The translations under genes were made by a program, and so were the position numbers. Below, in pieces: positions 23,721 through 36,000 of a stretch of DNA of 64,000 bases. Numbering within the stretch: position 1 is the first letter of the stretch; each line of letters begins with the position of its first letter. A model generated the notes under the pieces. It did no database searches. It had not been told where the DNA came from and worked only from the letters and a program-made list of their open reading frames with translations. The stretch comes from Mercurialis annua (Eukaryota; Streptophyta; Magnoliopsida; Malpighiales; Euphorbiaceae), in NCBI RefSeq assembly GCF_937616625.2, contig NC_065571.1, positions 20,707,701-20,771,700 of the forward strand, given 5' to 3'.

Positions 23721-24575
23721 TTTGGTTTCAAACCAAGGCCTTATGCATGTTATGTGTTTATTAGTTTGGCATGATAAGTTGATGTCGTGTCATAGGAACT
23801 ACTGCGGAATTAGGATTCACGTCTTATCTTTTAAAACGTCATCTTTTATTTTCAAATTTTCAGCCTACATCCTATAGGTGATGTCTGTCAGTCTTTATTT
23901 GGTGCTGATGTTATGATTGACAATTTATTTCACTTGGATGTTACTTGATGTGTTTTATCATGTTGAGGTTATTTCACTTTGGGTGATTTTAATTGCTTCT
24001 GATTTCTCGGGAAATTTATTGTTAATGATGTTTTCTAAATTCATACTTGGGTATGATATTGTTTGAAAAACTTTGGCTTTATGCCATTAATGGTTTTAAA
24101 TAACGATGAATTATATTGTAGTACAATTTGGATTTGGCCATAATTGTTGAGTGCTATATACGTTAGTACCTATGAGGATACATTTAGGCGTTAACCTAAA
24201 TATTGGGTTAAATTTTAAAACGTGTTTTGATGGTCATATATGGTTTGACCATATGTTGCTTTAAGAGTTTTCATTAAGAAAAGTGGTTTTGTTTTAATTT
24301 GTGTTTTGACACAGAATCAAAAGAGAAGTTGGAGTTTAATTCTTTAAAAGTTTGATTTTTGATTAAGTTGCTTGTAAAAAGAATTTTCTTGTGTGTTTAA
24401 TTTTTAGAGTTATGGAAATGGCTGTTTGAGATTAAGGATTTCTCACTTGAGTTTTTAAATTGCCGTTTAGCGGTTGGGTTAAGTTGAGCTCACAATTTTG
24501 AAAGGATGGAAATTTTATCCAAATAGTTTTTTTTCGGATTTACAAATGTTTTGATTACGTTTTATAAACAGTTGT

Positions 24576-24644
24576 ATTGGGTTCGACTTGGGTCACCCAA
24601 ATTTAAGAGTTGAGCTTGGTAGTTGTAATGACTCGGCTAGCTCG
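24576..24644 (+). repeat. LTR-like fragment inside E4
   Basis: The run gacttgggtcaccc...gagcttggtagtt...actcggctag matches the two-stem segment of the LTRs. Stem 1 here is TTGGGT/ACCCAA instead of GTCGGGT/ACCCGAC, changed on both sides. This shows that LTR-derived DNA was built into the E4 interior. Confidence 0.6.
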
Positions 24645-25615
24645 ATGATTTTATAGTTTGAGATACTTGGGTATCCGTTTTAAAGCAATTGATTACTAAG
24701 AAGAGACTTTTACGGAAAGTGATTTTGTTTTAACCGTGGGGCTCAACAAAATTTGGAAGTTTTCGTATTTGACTTTTAAATTTCAAAATGAATTTAAAGC
24801 GCATTTTTAAAAGATGATATAGTTATAAGATAATTTTGGTATGAAAATTCAAGCTGGTTGTAGCATGTCCTAAATTTTCCTCAAAGTATATTTAGGTTAA
24901 TTTTATTCAATGGCATGCTTACGTGATTTATGGGTTGTAAAAAAAAATCGTAATATTTTTTTTGGTTTTGTTTTGCGTTGTATAATTCGCTTACTTATTG
25001 GACTAAGTTAATTATTTTGTTTCGTCTCCTCGTGCGAAGTAGCACGTGGGATGATTTATTTCATGCGGTTATGGTAAATACCTGATGTTTGGTTTGATTG
25101 TTAGTCGAACTTTTGTTCAGACCTTGTTTTGATATAGTATCAACTGGGATAAGTTGGGTTTGCTATATTGTTGTTGGATCTAAATATTTGGGTTTCGATA
25201 TCAAGGAAGACGAGGAAAGTATTCCCTTGAAATGGTTGATGATTTCTGATTATCCTAGAAAGGATATTGGAAATTCTGACCCGAGAAAATAGATCAGTGT
25301 ATTAATACACTGGTGTTTACATTAATTAATGATGCGATGCGGGAGCTGGCAGTAAGTTTTGTAGGAACGTATTGATGTGTTATCTATCTCTTTGGGAATA
25401 AGTTTCAGTTTTGGTTGAGGTTAGTTGGATACTTCATGTGATAAAGTTTTAGTGAAGTTATCAGGTTAAGTTGTTATATAGCATCGAATGTTGCTAGGTT
25501 GTAAGTAAGGAATTTGAGAAATATTTTGAGGTTATCGAGTGCACATCCCACAGAGTGTAACGTCTAGCAAATATTTTATTGAGGAGTTGATTTCAAAGGT
25601 TGAATTGTTAAAATA

Positions 25616-25840
25616 TTTAAAATATTTTCAACACGTAATTGTGCCCAGACATATCATGAACATGCATTTGAATGTCACGAATAGGATTGCATTGAGCACT
25701 GAGTATTTTCACTAAATAAAAGATAAACAAAAATTGATGCATGCATAATAGTACATTCATCACGTGCATAGAAATGATTAGGATTGGATGCAACTCTTTG
25801 GGGATGAGAGATGTCATCACCCTGGCGCGCAATTATGTAA
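25616..25840 (+). pseudogene. E4 block homologous to the E8 internal ORF
   Basis: A decayed relative of the E8 reading frame at 55743-56120. An early part reads FQHVIVPR (E8: FENIVVPR). A later part around 25792-25840 reads NSLGMRDVITLARNYVK (E8: NSLGMRDVITLVHNFAK). About 55 bp here differ from E8 at only about seven places, although the flanking DNA is hardly alignable. A stop (taa, near 25714) breaks the frame between the parts. Function unknown. Confidence 0.5.
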
Positions 25841-27665
25841 AACAGATTTTTTCGATAAAGTGTCTTGAGAAATATATTTTGAAACGATCTCGCGAGTCAC
25901 ATTGTGATTAATGTATATATAAAGTTGTTGGATTTCAAATGATTTTGAAACTTTTACCGAAAGGTAGCTAGACAAATACTCTGTGATGATGGTGATGGTT
26001 ATTGAACGTTTACGTTGTGAGCGATTGGTCTGTAGGATCAGAATCTTGTGGTTATGAGTAAGAATGATTTTGAGGTTGCGCTCGAGAAATAGTTGTGATA
26101 AGTGCAGTATAGAGTAATTTAGAATAGAAAGCTTTCGTGATAATTTACGATTTGTGGATTAAGGATGTTGGTTATGCTCCATGTGTGTTTATACACTGCG
26201 TTTAAAAAAAAAAGATGTTATCTTTCAGATTAGATTTTTCCAATTACTTTGGGTAAATGGATATAAAAGTATTTTCATAAACAAAGAGATTGCGTTTTTA
26301 AATTTTATCCTTCTGAGGAAAGGAATAAATTTTGTCAAAATTAATTCAAAAGGAATAATAAATTTTTCGGTTGAACGATTCTTCAAATTGTGTTTTTGTT
26401 TGAGAAAATTTAGAAGCGACTTAAAATTTTGTGATATTTTGAAACATTAATGTGTATTTTCAATACGAAAGATGTTTCCACAGTTGGTGTATTTTCAAAG
26501 AACGGATAAAAGTGTTTTAACAAGTTTGAATTAAAGAGAACATAAAGTTTGTCAGTTGAATTGTTTTATAGATTTGCAAATGTATTGGAAAGTAAGAGAA
26601 AATTTAAGATTTAAAATGAGAATATTTTATAAAAAATTTCAAGGGTTTGCAAAACCGAAGGTTTTTCAACGGTAAAGGTATTTTGAGTTTGAATGAAAAA
26701 GGAGGTGTAAGACGTAGAGTCTTTTAAACAGGGTGGAAAATTTTGTATATATTTTGTATTAAAATATTTTATACCCACAGGGGTTGGTTTTGAGCATAAC
26801 TAACAATCCGGTCGTGGTGATTTGATCGTGGTGATCATTCGTTGTATACGTGGCAATAGTTAATTGATGGAATAAATTGGTGGACTTAATTTGGATATAT
26901 GAGTTAGCAAATTCGAGAATCGGGAATTGCGATTAATAGGTTTCAACAACCATTAGTTGATTGATGGTGTTATTGTAATGTTTAAATATCATTCGGGTAA
27001 GTGGTTGAACCCTTGGTGTGGGCGATAAAAATTTTGAGTTGTGAAATTCAGTAGATGTCCAGTTTAGTTGTAGCGTTATGTTCTGAATGATTGGAAGAAT
27101 CATTATGATTGATATTGTGTATCAAAGATCTAGAGATTTTTGTGTCATGAGAGAAGTTCGCTTTCTTTGAATTGCGATATTTTTCTGTTTATGATTCACA
27201 AAATAATGGTATTATCGAGTTGGTACTAATCGTTAGGATTAGATTATTATTAATGTTGTTCTAGAACCGAAATATTATCTGAGTTTATTGGGTTTTGTTT
27301 TGGTCAATTTAATGTAGAGATGCTATAAGTGGAAGTAAGTAAGTGTTTTAGAACGATAGACTTTATCAGCTATGTTTGCAGTATCTTTGTTTTGTTTGAG
27401 GCAAAAGAGTTTGGAATTATAGAACTATAGTCGAGCTAAGGGCTTGATCTTTATTTTGATAATCGAGGATTTTTATAATTTTTAATATGCTAGATGGTTT
27501 TGGAAGCCACTCCGGTAAAGTGTATTTGACACTATCAGTTAGGAAATTTTGGATTGTTAAATTGTGTTGATCAATTTAATCTTTAGAGCAACGAGTTATC
27601 GGAATCAGAAAAATTTGCGCATTTGTTGTCGTAACGGTTATAGTGCGAATTAGTTCAGTTTGAAA

Positions 27666-28242
27666 TTCGAGGTCGAATTTTTCATAGGTTGGGGAGAATG
27701 TAATACCCCATATATTTTCGGCGTGTTTCGTCTTGTGTTGACATTCTCTGGGTGTAAATTTTGTCTAGAGTTATAATTAAAAGAGATTCGAGGATCGTTC
27801 TTGATTATCCTAAATATTTCAGTCGATCTTTATGTCGGAGTGTTTGTATTCCTTCGTTTGATTTCACCTAGAAAGGGCGTTGTCATTTCATGCTAAGTGG
27901 AAGTTAGTATTGATAATTTTTGTTACAATTTGAGATTGTTTGGTTTATGCAAGTGGTGTTATTGAACCTATTGAGTTTTGCTTACGCAAGTTCTTAGGTC
28001 GTTAAGCACGGAATTCCTATGATTACAGTTTGGATTGGACTTGGTTGAGGAGTGTTCTTAAAAGACAGAATTGTTATGCAGAATAGTTATTATTGTGGTC
28101 CTTGATTCCTTGGGTATCTTTTTCTGTGTTTTACATTGGCTATGTGCATTTTCGTTCGGACAGCATATAGTTTTATGATATGTTATTACGTGTGTTGTGT
28201 TGTTTTAAATTCGAGGACAAATTTTATATAAGTTGGGGAGAA
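27666..28242 (+). repeat. Second PPT and LTR start inside E4
   Basis: ATTCGAGGTCGAAT, the purine tract GGGGAGAA and then tgtaatacccca (27699) form a full internal-to-LTR junction within the internal region. About 540 bp later the real junction occurs. The LTR-like start differs from E4 own LTR and looks more like E6. It suggests that E4 is a mosaic or arose by recombination between packaged RNAs. Confidence 0.65.
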
Positions 28243-31058
28243 TGTAATACCCCGTGTTTTCCAATCGTGTTTCCGTTAGTGTTTGATCATTTCGTCGTTC
28301 GTATCTCGCGTGTTTAGGCTCGTTTAGTCTTTGTTTTGAAGATTGGATTCGGATGCCCATCATCGCCGGGCTCGGGGCCCATTTCGGGCCCTTTCTTTTT
28401 TTTGGCCTGCAGGGCGCGACGGAAGGCGCGACAGGGCTGGCGCGCCTCGCGTCGCGCCCTCTTTGAAAATTGTGGCAGGGCGCGATGGCCCGTCGCGCCT
28501 CGCGACGCGCCTGCCATCGCGCCCCACTGCTGATTTTGCGTGGGGTCTATAAATAGACCCCATAATTCGACCAAACTCTTTTTATTTCGTTTACCTAAAA
28601 CCCTAGCCGACTCTCACACTCTGAAATACTCTGAGGTCATACTCTCCTCTTTCATTCGCAATCGCGTTGAATTCGGTAAGTTATTCGCATCCCTTCCACT
28701 ATTATTCATTCGTTTACTTCGTTATCGATTCATGATTCGTTATTCTCTGATTGTTTAGCATCGCTGTAAGTTCATACTCATCACCACACCAGCCCCTACC
28801 GTTCTCAAATTCTTGGACATTGTAAATCTCAATACGGTACGTTCAATCTTCCTAGTTTTGCATTGTACGGTTCTTCGCTGTGACGTGTTGTGGCTGCCGA
28901 TTGTTAATTTTTTCTAGGCATGGTTATTCTGATGTTTAGGCCCTTGTCACGCGTGCCATACCATCTCCGGATCATCTCGCGTTGTTATCTTCGATCGGTA
29001 TGTCGAATGACTTGTTGTTCTTGCATCGTTGCTTTGATATTATGGACTGCTACTATTCCTTTAGTTGCTGCCTTTAATTGTTTGTTGTTACCGTTGTGAA
29101 CCTCTTTTATTGTTGATAATCAAATTGGGCTTTGTGTTGTTGTATGATTTTTGGTTTCGCCATTTCAGCATAGGTTTCATGGCTGCCATTGTTGGGTGTT
29201 TTAGTGTAAACATGGATGTCCATATTGTGATTGCCTTTCATGTGCAAATTGTGCTCCCTCTTGTGTTTGATATTGGTTTAATGATCTTATTATTATTGGT
29301 TTGGTTATGGGTTTACTGTCAACATGAGGTTTCCCTGTTGTGACATTTGGTATTCCATACTTCATTATCATATTATGTGGGATTTGATAATGAGTTGTGT
29401 TTAGCGGATTAACTATCGTTTTGATTTCTAAACTACCCATTGTTAACGTTTTTCAATTTGGAATAAAATTGTGTGGACTTTGATTGAATCGTTTTGAAAG
29501 TTATATTTAAAAACGTTACTTGTTTTATAATCGTTAAATCGAATAATTACTTGGGTAATTATTGTTTTGAATTATTGGCTTAAGGTGCCAAGTTGGCTAA
29601 AGTTATGTTTTGAGTTTATGACGTTTTCTTAAACTTAATTTAGTTAAGTTTGTCGGTATCTAAAGGTTACTTTTGTTTATGGATATTGAGTTCCGCTTGC
29701 AATTATTATTTTATCAAATCATATCTTGGTATTATAAAATATGGTTTATATTTTGATAAAATTGTTGGGTCGGGTTAGACTTGGGTCACCCGACATGTGA
29801 GGTTAGCTAGGTAGTTACCGGTAACTCGGATAACCCACTTTTTGGAAATTACTTGGTTTATTATTTAATAATTGTTTTAAATAATATTTTATGAAATGGA
29901 TTTTAAAGCGGGAACTCAATAGACTTGACTTGTGTGGTTTATTAATTAATTGAGTACTATGTTTACTCTGGTTGGCTTCACCTTGACTTGTTGTTTGTGC
30001 TAGTCCTATGTGGTGTCTAGTACTCTCTAGAGTTAGGGTTTGTTTTAATAATTATTTATTTGTGTTTAGACTCGTCGACTGTTCGTGCTTTTGAGGCGAA
30101 CCGAGTCTAGGTTGCTTGCCAGGAGTTTTCACGTGGATTAGCAAGCAGTGAGTTTGTACTTACTATTTACCGCTTTATTAAGTAAATTGTTATTTTAATA
30201 TCTATATATATTGTATACGTACAATTGCGAACTGTTTTTCCATTATGGCTCTTAGTTGGAACATGCTACCTAATGGGCATCATTAGGACTGCGTGCGCAC
30301 CGGTATTGATCTAGATAAGGTATGTGATATGTGGTGGTAACTCGGTGTGAGCATAGCTCTCGGGACCAGTAGAGTAACTCGGTGTAGCTCAGCTCTCGGG
30401 ACTCTGGATATGGATTAAGAGTGGTCGGTGGTAACTCGGTGTAGCTCAGCTCTCGGGACCAGGCCTATTGGATTATGGTTATATTTATTATTGTGAATTA
30501 GGGTTCCAACTATTATACGTAATGTTTATATTAAATGTTTTAAAAGGGTTTTAAAGATTTTCCACTTGATAAATGTAAATAGTGGTATGAACTCATCTCA
30601 GTATATCTGACCCCGTTGTTTTCCCAATTTTTCCAAGGTTATGATTTGAGTGAGTCAGCTGCTCTCCGATTCTTTATTTCCTCGGAGGTTTTACTTTATT
30701 TAATAAAGTTATTAAAACTGATTTTATTCTTAGACCGCAGTAGTGATTAGAAGTCTTATATGTCTAATACTTGTTATAAACTTATTTAATGGATTATTGC
30801 TGTATTGACATTCTTTAATTGACTTGGGTTAATATGTACTTTTGCCATGTTTAAGACTCATAGTTGGATGAGCACTTATTAATAGATGTTGTGTATTATG
30901 AACTGCTAGAACTAGGCTGAAGTCTCGGTTGCCCCCGAGCATTGGTTTTCTTGCAGGTTCATGTATTTGTTGGTTATCCGCAAGGCTAGCTACGGGTTTT
31001 GGTACAACCATACCCATACCCTAGCGCTGGTCGCGATTCATGAAAATGGGTCGTGACA
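28243..31058 (+). repeat. E4 3' LTR (2816 bp)
   Basis: A near copy of the 5' LTR. The GC-rich block is at 28411-28524 (12-nt arms 28478-28489 and 28513-28524), TATA at 28549-28557, AAACCCTAG at 28598-28606 and the U5 hairpin at 31001-31014. One arm of stem 2 is damaged here (gataacc). Relative to the 5' LTR it lacks about 10 bp in cttgtc...gcgtgcc near 28947. Confidence 0.93.
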
Positions 31059-33018
31059 ACCAGGGATTTGTTTCTATGAGTTATTGCTTGAGATTTTCGG
31101 CCATGGCCGTAAAGGCTTAGGCGGGGTTCCTTTGGTTTGAAATGTTGATGATGGTCAAATTGCTAATGTACTAACCATTGTTTTGTTTTAATCAAATAAA
31201 TCCCTTAAGTTAACGTTACCTATTGTTTTGATATTAACTAGGATTTCAATTTGATTTGAATATAGTGAACGATAGCAAATTAATTAATTAAGCTAATATA
31301 GTTACTCGGACAATTATTATATTTCGAATGTCAAAATGGCTAAATTACAATTTAGTTTCTGAACGTTTTTAAAACTTATTTAATTAAGTTTTTAGTTAGT
31401 AACTTTATATTTTGTTGTTAATTATAAACAAAAGTAATTAGTTTGATTTCGGATTTCTGATTGGCTAAAGTGCAGTTTAGTCCCTAATTGGCTAAAATAC
31501 AGTTTAGTCCCTAATTGGTTAAAGTATTGTTTAGTCCCTAATTGGCTAACGTACAGTTTAGTCCCTAATTGGCTAAAATACAGTATAGTCCCTAAATTTT
31601 ATAAACTTAAAGTGGTTAAGTTTTAGTTGTAACTTGGTTACTTGGAATTGAAGTTATTGAGTTCCGCTTTTAAAATGGATTACTATTTTATTGAATTATT
31701 TTACAAATATAAACTCGGGTTTATATTTGATAAACGTTTTGAGTCGGGTTAGACTTGGGTCACCCGACAAGTGAGATTAGCTTTGTACTTATTGGTAACT
31801 CGGCTAACCCACTATTTGGAAATTATTTATTATTTAAAGATTATTAAATGATATTTGTAAATTGGATTTTAAGCGAGAACTCAATAGACTTGTAATAATT
31901 TTGCATTGTTACCTTTTGGGTATTTTTGCGTTGTTCTGGATTATTTAATTCTGACGTGTTATTTGTGCTAGTCCTATGTGGTGTCTAGTACTCTCTAGAG
32001 TTAGAGTCTGTTTTTAATAATTATTTTATTTGTCTAGACCCGTCTACTGTTCGTGCTTCAGAGGCGAACCAGGATTAGTTGCTTGCCGGTTATCACGTGG
32101 ATTAGCAAGCAGTGAGTTTGTACTTACTATTTACCGCTTTATTAAGTAAATTGTTATTTAAATATTAAATATATATATTGTACAGATATTGCGAATTGTT
32201 TTTATATTATGGCTCTTAGTTGGAACATGCTACCTAATGGGCATCATTAAGACTACGTGCGCACCGGTAATGATCTGGGTAAGGTAAATATGGAAATGTG
32301 GTAACTCGGTGTGAGCATAGCTCTCGGGACCAAATAGAGTAACTCGGTGTAACATAGCTCTCGGGACTCTGGATATGGTAAAGTGTGGTCGGTGGTAACT
32401 CGGTGTAGCTCAGCTCTCGGGACCAGGCCAATTGGATTATGTTTATTATTTAGAATTGTGGATTAGGGTTCCAACTATTATTCCTAATATCATTATTAAA
32501 TATTTTAAACGATTTTAAAGGTTTTCCACTTAATAAATGTAAATAGTGGTATAAACTCATCTCAGTATATCTGACCCCGTTGTTTTCCCAATTTTTCCCA
32601 GGGTTATGATCTAAAAGAGTCTAGTGATCTCCGCATTTATTTTTCCTCGGAGGTTCCATTTATTTTAGTAGAACTATCAAACTGTTTTATTCTTAGACCG
32701 CAGTAGTAACTAGACGTCTGTATTTTATTCTAGTTGTTGTCAGATTGGTCTGACTGATTATTTATTGCTCTGGCATGTTATATGATTATTCCGAATTATT
32801 TATGTTAAGCCGATTTAATATCATCATTGGAAAGCATGTTATATTAATTGTTGAATATTATAACTGTTAGATTTAGGCTGAAGTCTCGGTTGCCCCCGAG
32901 CATTGGTTTTCTGCAGGTTTAATTGAATTGTATGTTATAAGAAAGGCTAGCTACGGGTTTTGGTACTACATTACCCATACCCTAGCCGCCGGTCGCGATT
33001 CATGAAAATGGGTCGTGA
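31059..33018 (+). repeat. E2 3' LTR, second part (after E4)
   Basis: Resumes with the duplicated accag (31059-31063) and runs to tcgtga. The terminal ca is missing and satellite follows at once. The two-stem segment starts at 31743; three gtaactcggtg repeats lie near 32301-32424; the U5 hairpin GGTA/TACC is at 32962-32975. Confidence 0.92.
31460..31594. repeat. E2 3' LTR: five 27-bp tandem repeats
   Basis: Starts at 31460, 31487, 31514, 31541 and 31568, each beginning attgg and ending gtcccta. The 5' LTR has four copies, so copy number changed after insertion or during the last reverse transcription. Confidence 0.85.
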
Positions 33019-36000
33019 AAGGGTGAAACGTTTGGATCTATTTTGTAACGTTTTAAATGTTTGGATTTGTTTCGTAACATTTTAAACATTTCACTTAAAT
33101 CGCTAAAAAGGTAAAAGGCTTCGATTTGTTTTGTAACATTTTAAACTTTTGGCTCGAATCGCTAAAAAGGTGAAACGTTAGGATTTGTTTTGTAACGTTT
33201 TAAACGTTTGGATTTGTGTCGTAACGTTTTAAACATTTGGCTTAAATTGCATAAAAGGTGAAACATGAGGATTTGTTTCGTAAAGTTTTAAGCGTTTGGC
33301 TTAAATCGCTAAAAAGGTGAAATGTTAGGATTTGTTTTGTAACGATTTAAACGATTGGCTTAAATTGCTAGAAAGGTTAAACGTTTGGATTCGTTCCGAA
33401 ATGTTTTAAAGTTTGGCTTAAATCGCTAAAACAATGAAACCTTAGGATTTGTTTCATAACATTATAAAATTTTTGCTTAAATCGATAAAAAGGTGAAACG
33501 TTAGAATTTGTTTCATAACGTTTTCAACGTTTGGCTTAAATCGCTAAAAAGGGGAAATGTTAGGATTTTTTTTCGTAACGTTTTGAACGTTTGGGTTTAT
33601 TTCGTTACTTTTTAAACGTTTGGCTTAAATTGCCATAAAGGTGAAATGTTTGGATTTGTTTCAAAACGTTTTAAACGTTTGTCTTAAATCGCTAAAAAAG
33701 GGAAACGTTCGGATTTGTTTCGTAAAGTTTTAAACGTTTGGCTTAAATCGCTAAAAAGGTATAACGTTAGGATTTTTTCATAACGTTTCAAACGTTTGGC
33801 TTAAATCACTAAAAAGGTTAAACGTCAGGATTTGTTTCGTAACGTTTAAACTTTTGGATTGGTTTCGTAACATTTTAAAAGTTTGTCTTAAATCGCTAAA
33901 AAGGTTAAACGTTTATATTTGTTACGTAACATTTGTAAATGTTTGGCTTAAATCACAAAAAAATTAAATGTTTGGATTTGTTTCTAAACATTTCAAACGT
34001 TTGGCTTAATTCGCTAAAAAGGGGAACGATTGGATTTGTTTCGAAACATTTTAAACGTTTGACTTAAATCTCTAAAAAGTGGAAATGTTTGGATTTGCTT
34101 CAAATTGTTTTAAACATTTGGCTTCAATCGTATAAAGGAGAAACATTAGGATTTGTTTCATAACGTTTTAAACGTTTGGCTTAAATCGCTAAAAAGACGA
34201 AACGATCAGATTTGTTTCGCAACGTTTTAAACGTTTAGCTTTAATCGCTAAAAAGGTGAAATGTTTGGATTTGTTTCGTAACGTTTTAAATATTTGGATT
34301 GGTTTAGTAACGTTTTGAACGTTTGGGTTAGATCGCTAAAAAGGTGAAACGTTTGTATTTGTTTCATAACGTTTGTAAACATTTGGCTTAAATTGCTAAA
34401 AAGGTGAAATGTTTGGATTTAATTCATAACGTTTTAAACGTTTTCATTGGTTTCGTAATGTTTTAAATGTTTGGTTAAATCGCTAAAAAGGTGAAACGTT
34501 TGGATTTGTTTGGTAACGTTTGTAAACGTTTGGCTTAAATCTCTAAAAAGGAAAAACGTTTGGATTTTTTCCATAACGTTGTAACATTTGGATTTGTTTT
34601 GGAACGTTTTAAACGTTTGCTTAAATCACCACAAAGGGGAAACATTTGGATTTGTTTCGTTATAAATTAAACGTTTGGCTTAAATCGCTAAAAAGGTGAA
34701 ACATTTGGATTTGATTTGTAACATTTTAAACGTTTTGGCTTAAATCGCTAAAAAAGGAAAACGTTAGGATTTGTTTTGTAGCGTTTTAAATATTTGGATT
34801 TGTTTCGTATGATTTTGAACATTTCGCTTAAATCGCTAAAAACGTAGAAGGTTTTTTTTTGTATTGTAACGTTTTAAACTTTTGGCTCGAATCTCTAAAA
34901 AGGTGAAGTGTTATGATTTGTTTCGTAACATTTTAAACGTTTGGATTTGTGTCATAACATTTTAAACGTTTGGCTAAAATTCATAAAAAGGTGAAACGTT
35001 AGGATTAGTTTCGTAAAGTTTTAAACGTTTCGCTTAGATCGATAAAAAGGTGAAATGTTAAGATTTATTTTGTAACGATTTAAAACGTTTGGCTTTGTTC
35101 TGAAATATTTTAAACGTTTGGCTTAAATTGCTAAAACAGGGAAACATTAGGATTTGTTTCGTAACTTTTTTCAAAGTTTTGCTTAAATCGATTAAAAGGT
35201 GAAATGTTAGGATTTGTTTCGTAACGTTTTAAACGATTGGCTTAAATTGCTAAAAAAGTGAAACGTTAGGATTTTTTTCGTAGCGTTTTCAACATTTGGC
35301 TTAAATCGCTTGAAATGTGAAATGTTAGGATTTTTTCATAAAGTATTAAACATTTGGATTGGTTTCGTAACATTTTAAACGTTTGGCTTAAATTGCTATA
35401 AAGGTGAAACGTTTGGATTTGTTTCGTAACGTCTGTAAACGTTTAGTTTAAATTGCTAAAAAGGTGTAACGTTTTAAACGTGTGGCTTAAATCACTAAAA
35501 AGGTGACACATTTGTATGTGTTTCATAACGTTATAAACGTTTGGATTGGTTAATTAACGTTTTAAATGATTGGCTTAAATGACTAATAAGGTGAAACGTT
35601 TGGATTTGTTTTTTAATGTTTGCAATCGTTTGGCTTCAATCGCTAAAAAGGTGAAACATTTGGATTTGTTTCGTGACGTTATAAACGTTTGGATTGGTTA
35701 AGTAACGTATTAAATGTTTGGCTTAAATTGCTAATAAGATGAAATGTTTGGATTTGTTTCGTAGTTATTGTAATCGTTTGGCTTAAATCGCTAAAAAGAT
35801 GAAACGTTTGGATTTGTTTCGTAACTTTTTAAATGTTTTGCTTAAATCGCTAAAAAGGTGAAACGTTAGCATTTGTTTCGAAATGTTTTATAGGTTTGGC
35901 TAAATTTGCTAAAAAGGGGAAACGTCCGAATTTGTTTTGTAATGTTTTAAATGTTTGGATTAACTCAATAAAAAGGCAAAATGTTAGGATTTGTTTCGTT

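Larger units (their letters stand above)
23705..28242 (+). other. E4 internal region without gag or pol
   Basis: The first 360 bp match the E2 leader. From about 24070 the sequence is AT-rich and has no protein domain I recognise. Inside it are a diverged copy of the two-stem segment (24576-24644), a coding-like block shared with E8 (about 25615-25840), a complete second motif-PPT-LTR-start junction (27666 onward), and the true 3' end with TTCGAGGACAAA and PPT GGGGAGAA (28235-28242). The longest open frames (60-90 codons, for example 26181-26450) show no recognisable family. Confidence 0.75.
20880..31058 (+). mobile_element. E4: non-autonomous LTR element (LARD-like)
   Basis: A 10.2-kb element with two long LTRs (2825 and 2816 bp), a standard tRNA-Met PBS and PPT, and a 4.5-kb internal region without gag or pol. 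It is flanked by perfect duplications accag (20875-20879 and 31059-31063) and sits in the E2 3' LTR. By eye the LTRs differ at about 43 positions plus two indels (about 1.5 percent), so it is fairly young. It must have moved with proteins from an autonomous relative; its leader resembles that of E2. Confidence 0.93.
9367..33018 (+). mobile_element. E2: degenerate full-length Tekay-type chromovirus
   Basis: This is an autonomous-type Ty3/gypsy element with a 5' LTR (9367-12198), a tRNA-Met PBS, gag-pol (12544-19805), a polypurine tract (19915-19922) and a 3' LTR (19923-20879 plus 31064-33018). It is interrupted by solo LTR E3 in gag and by E4 in the 3' LTR. Without E3 the internal region is about 5.4 kb, normal for the clade. 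It inserted into the E1 LTR; the left 5-bp flank is gttga. The right flank is lost: the LTR ends tcgtga and runs straight into satellite, so a deletion or recombination removed the terminal CA, the TSD and the rest of E1. Many stop codons make it non-functional. Confidence 0.92.
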
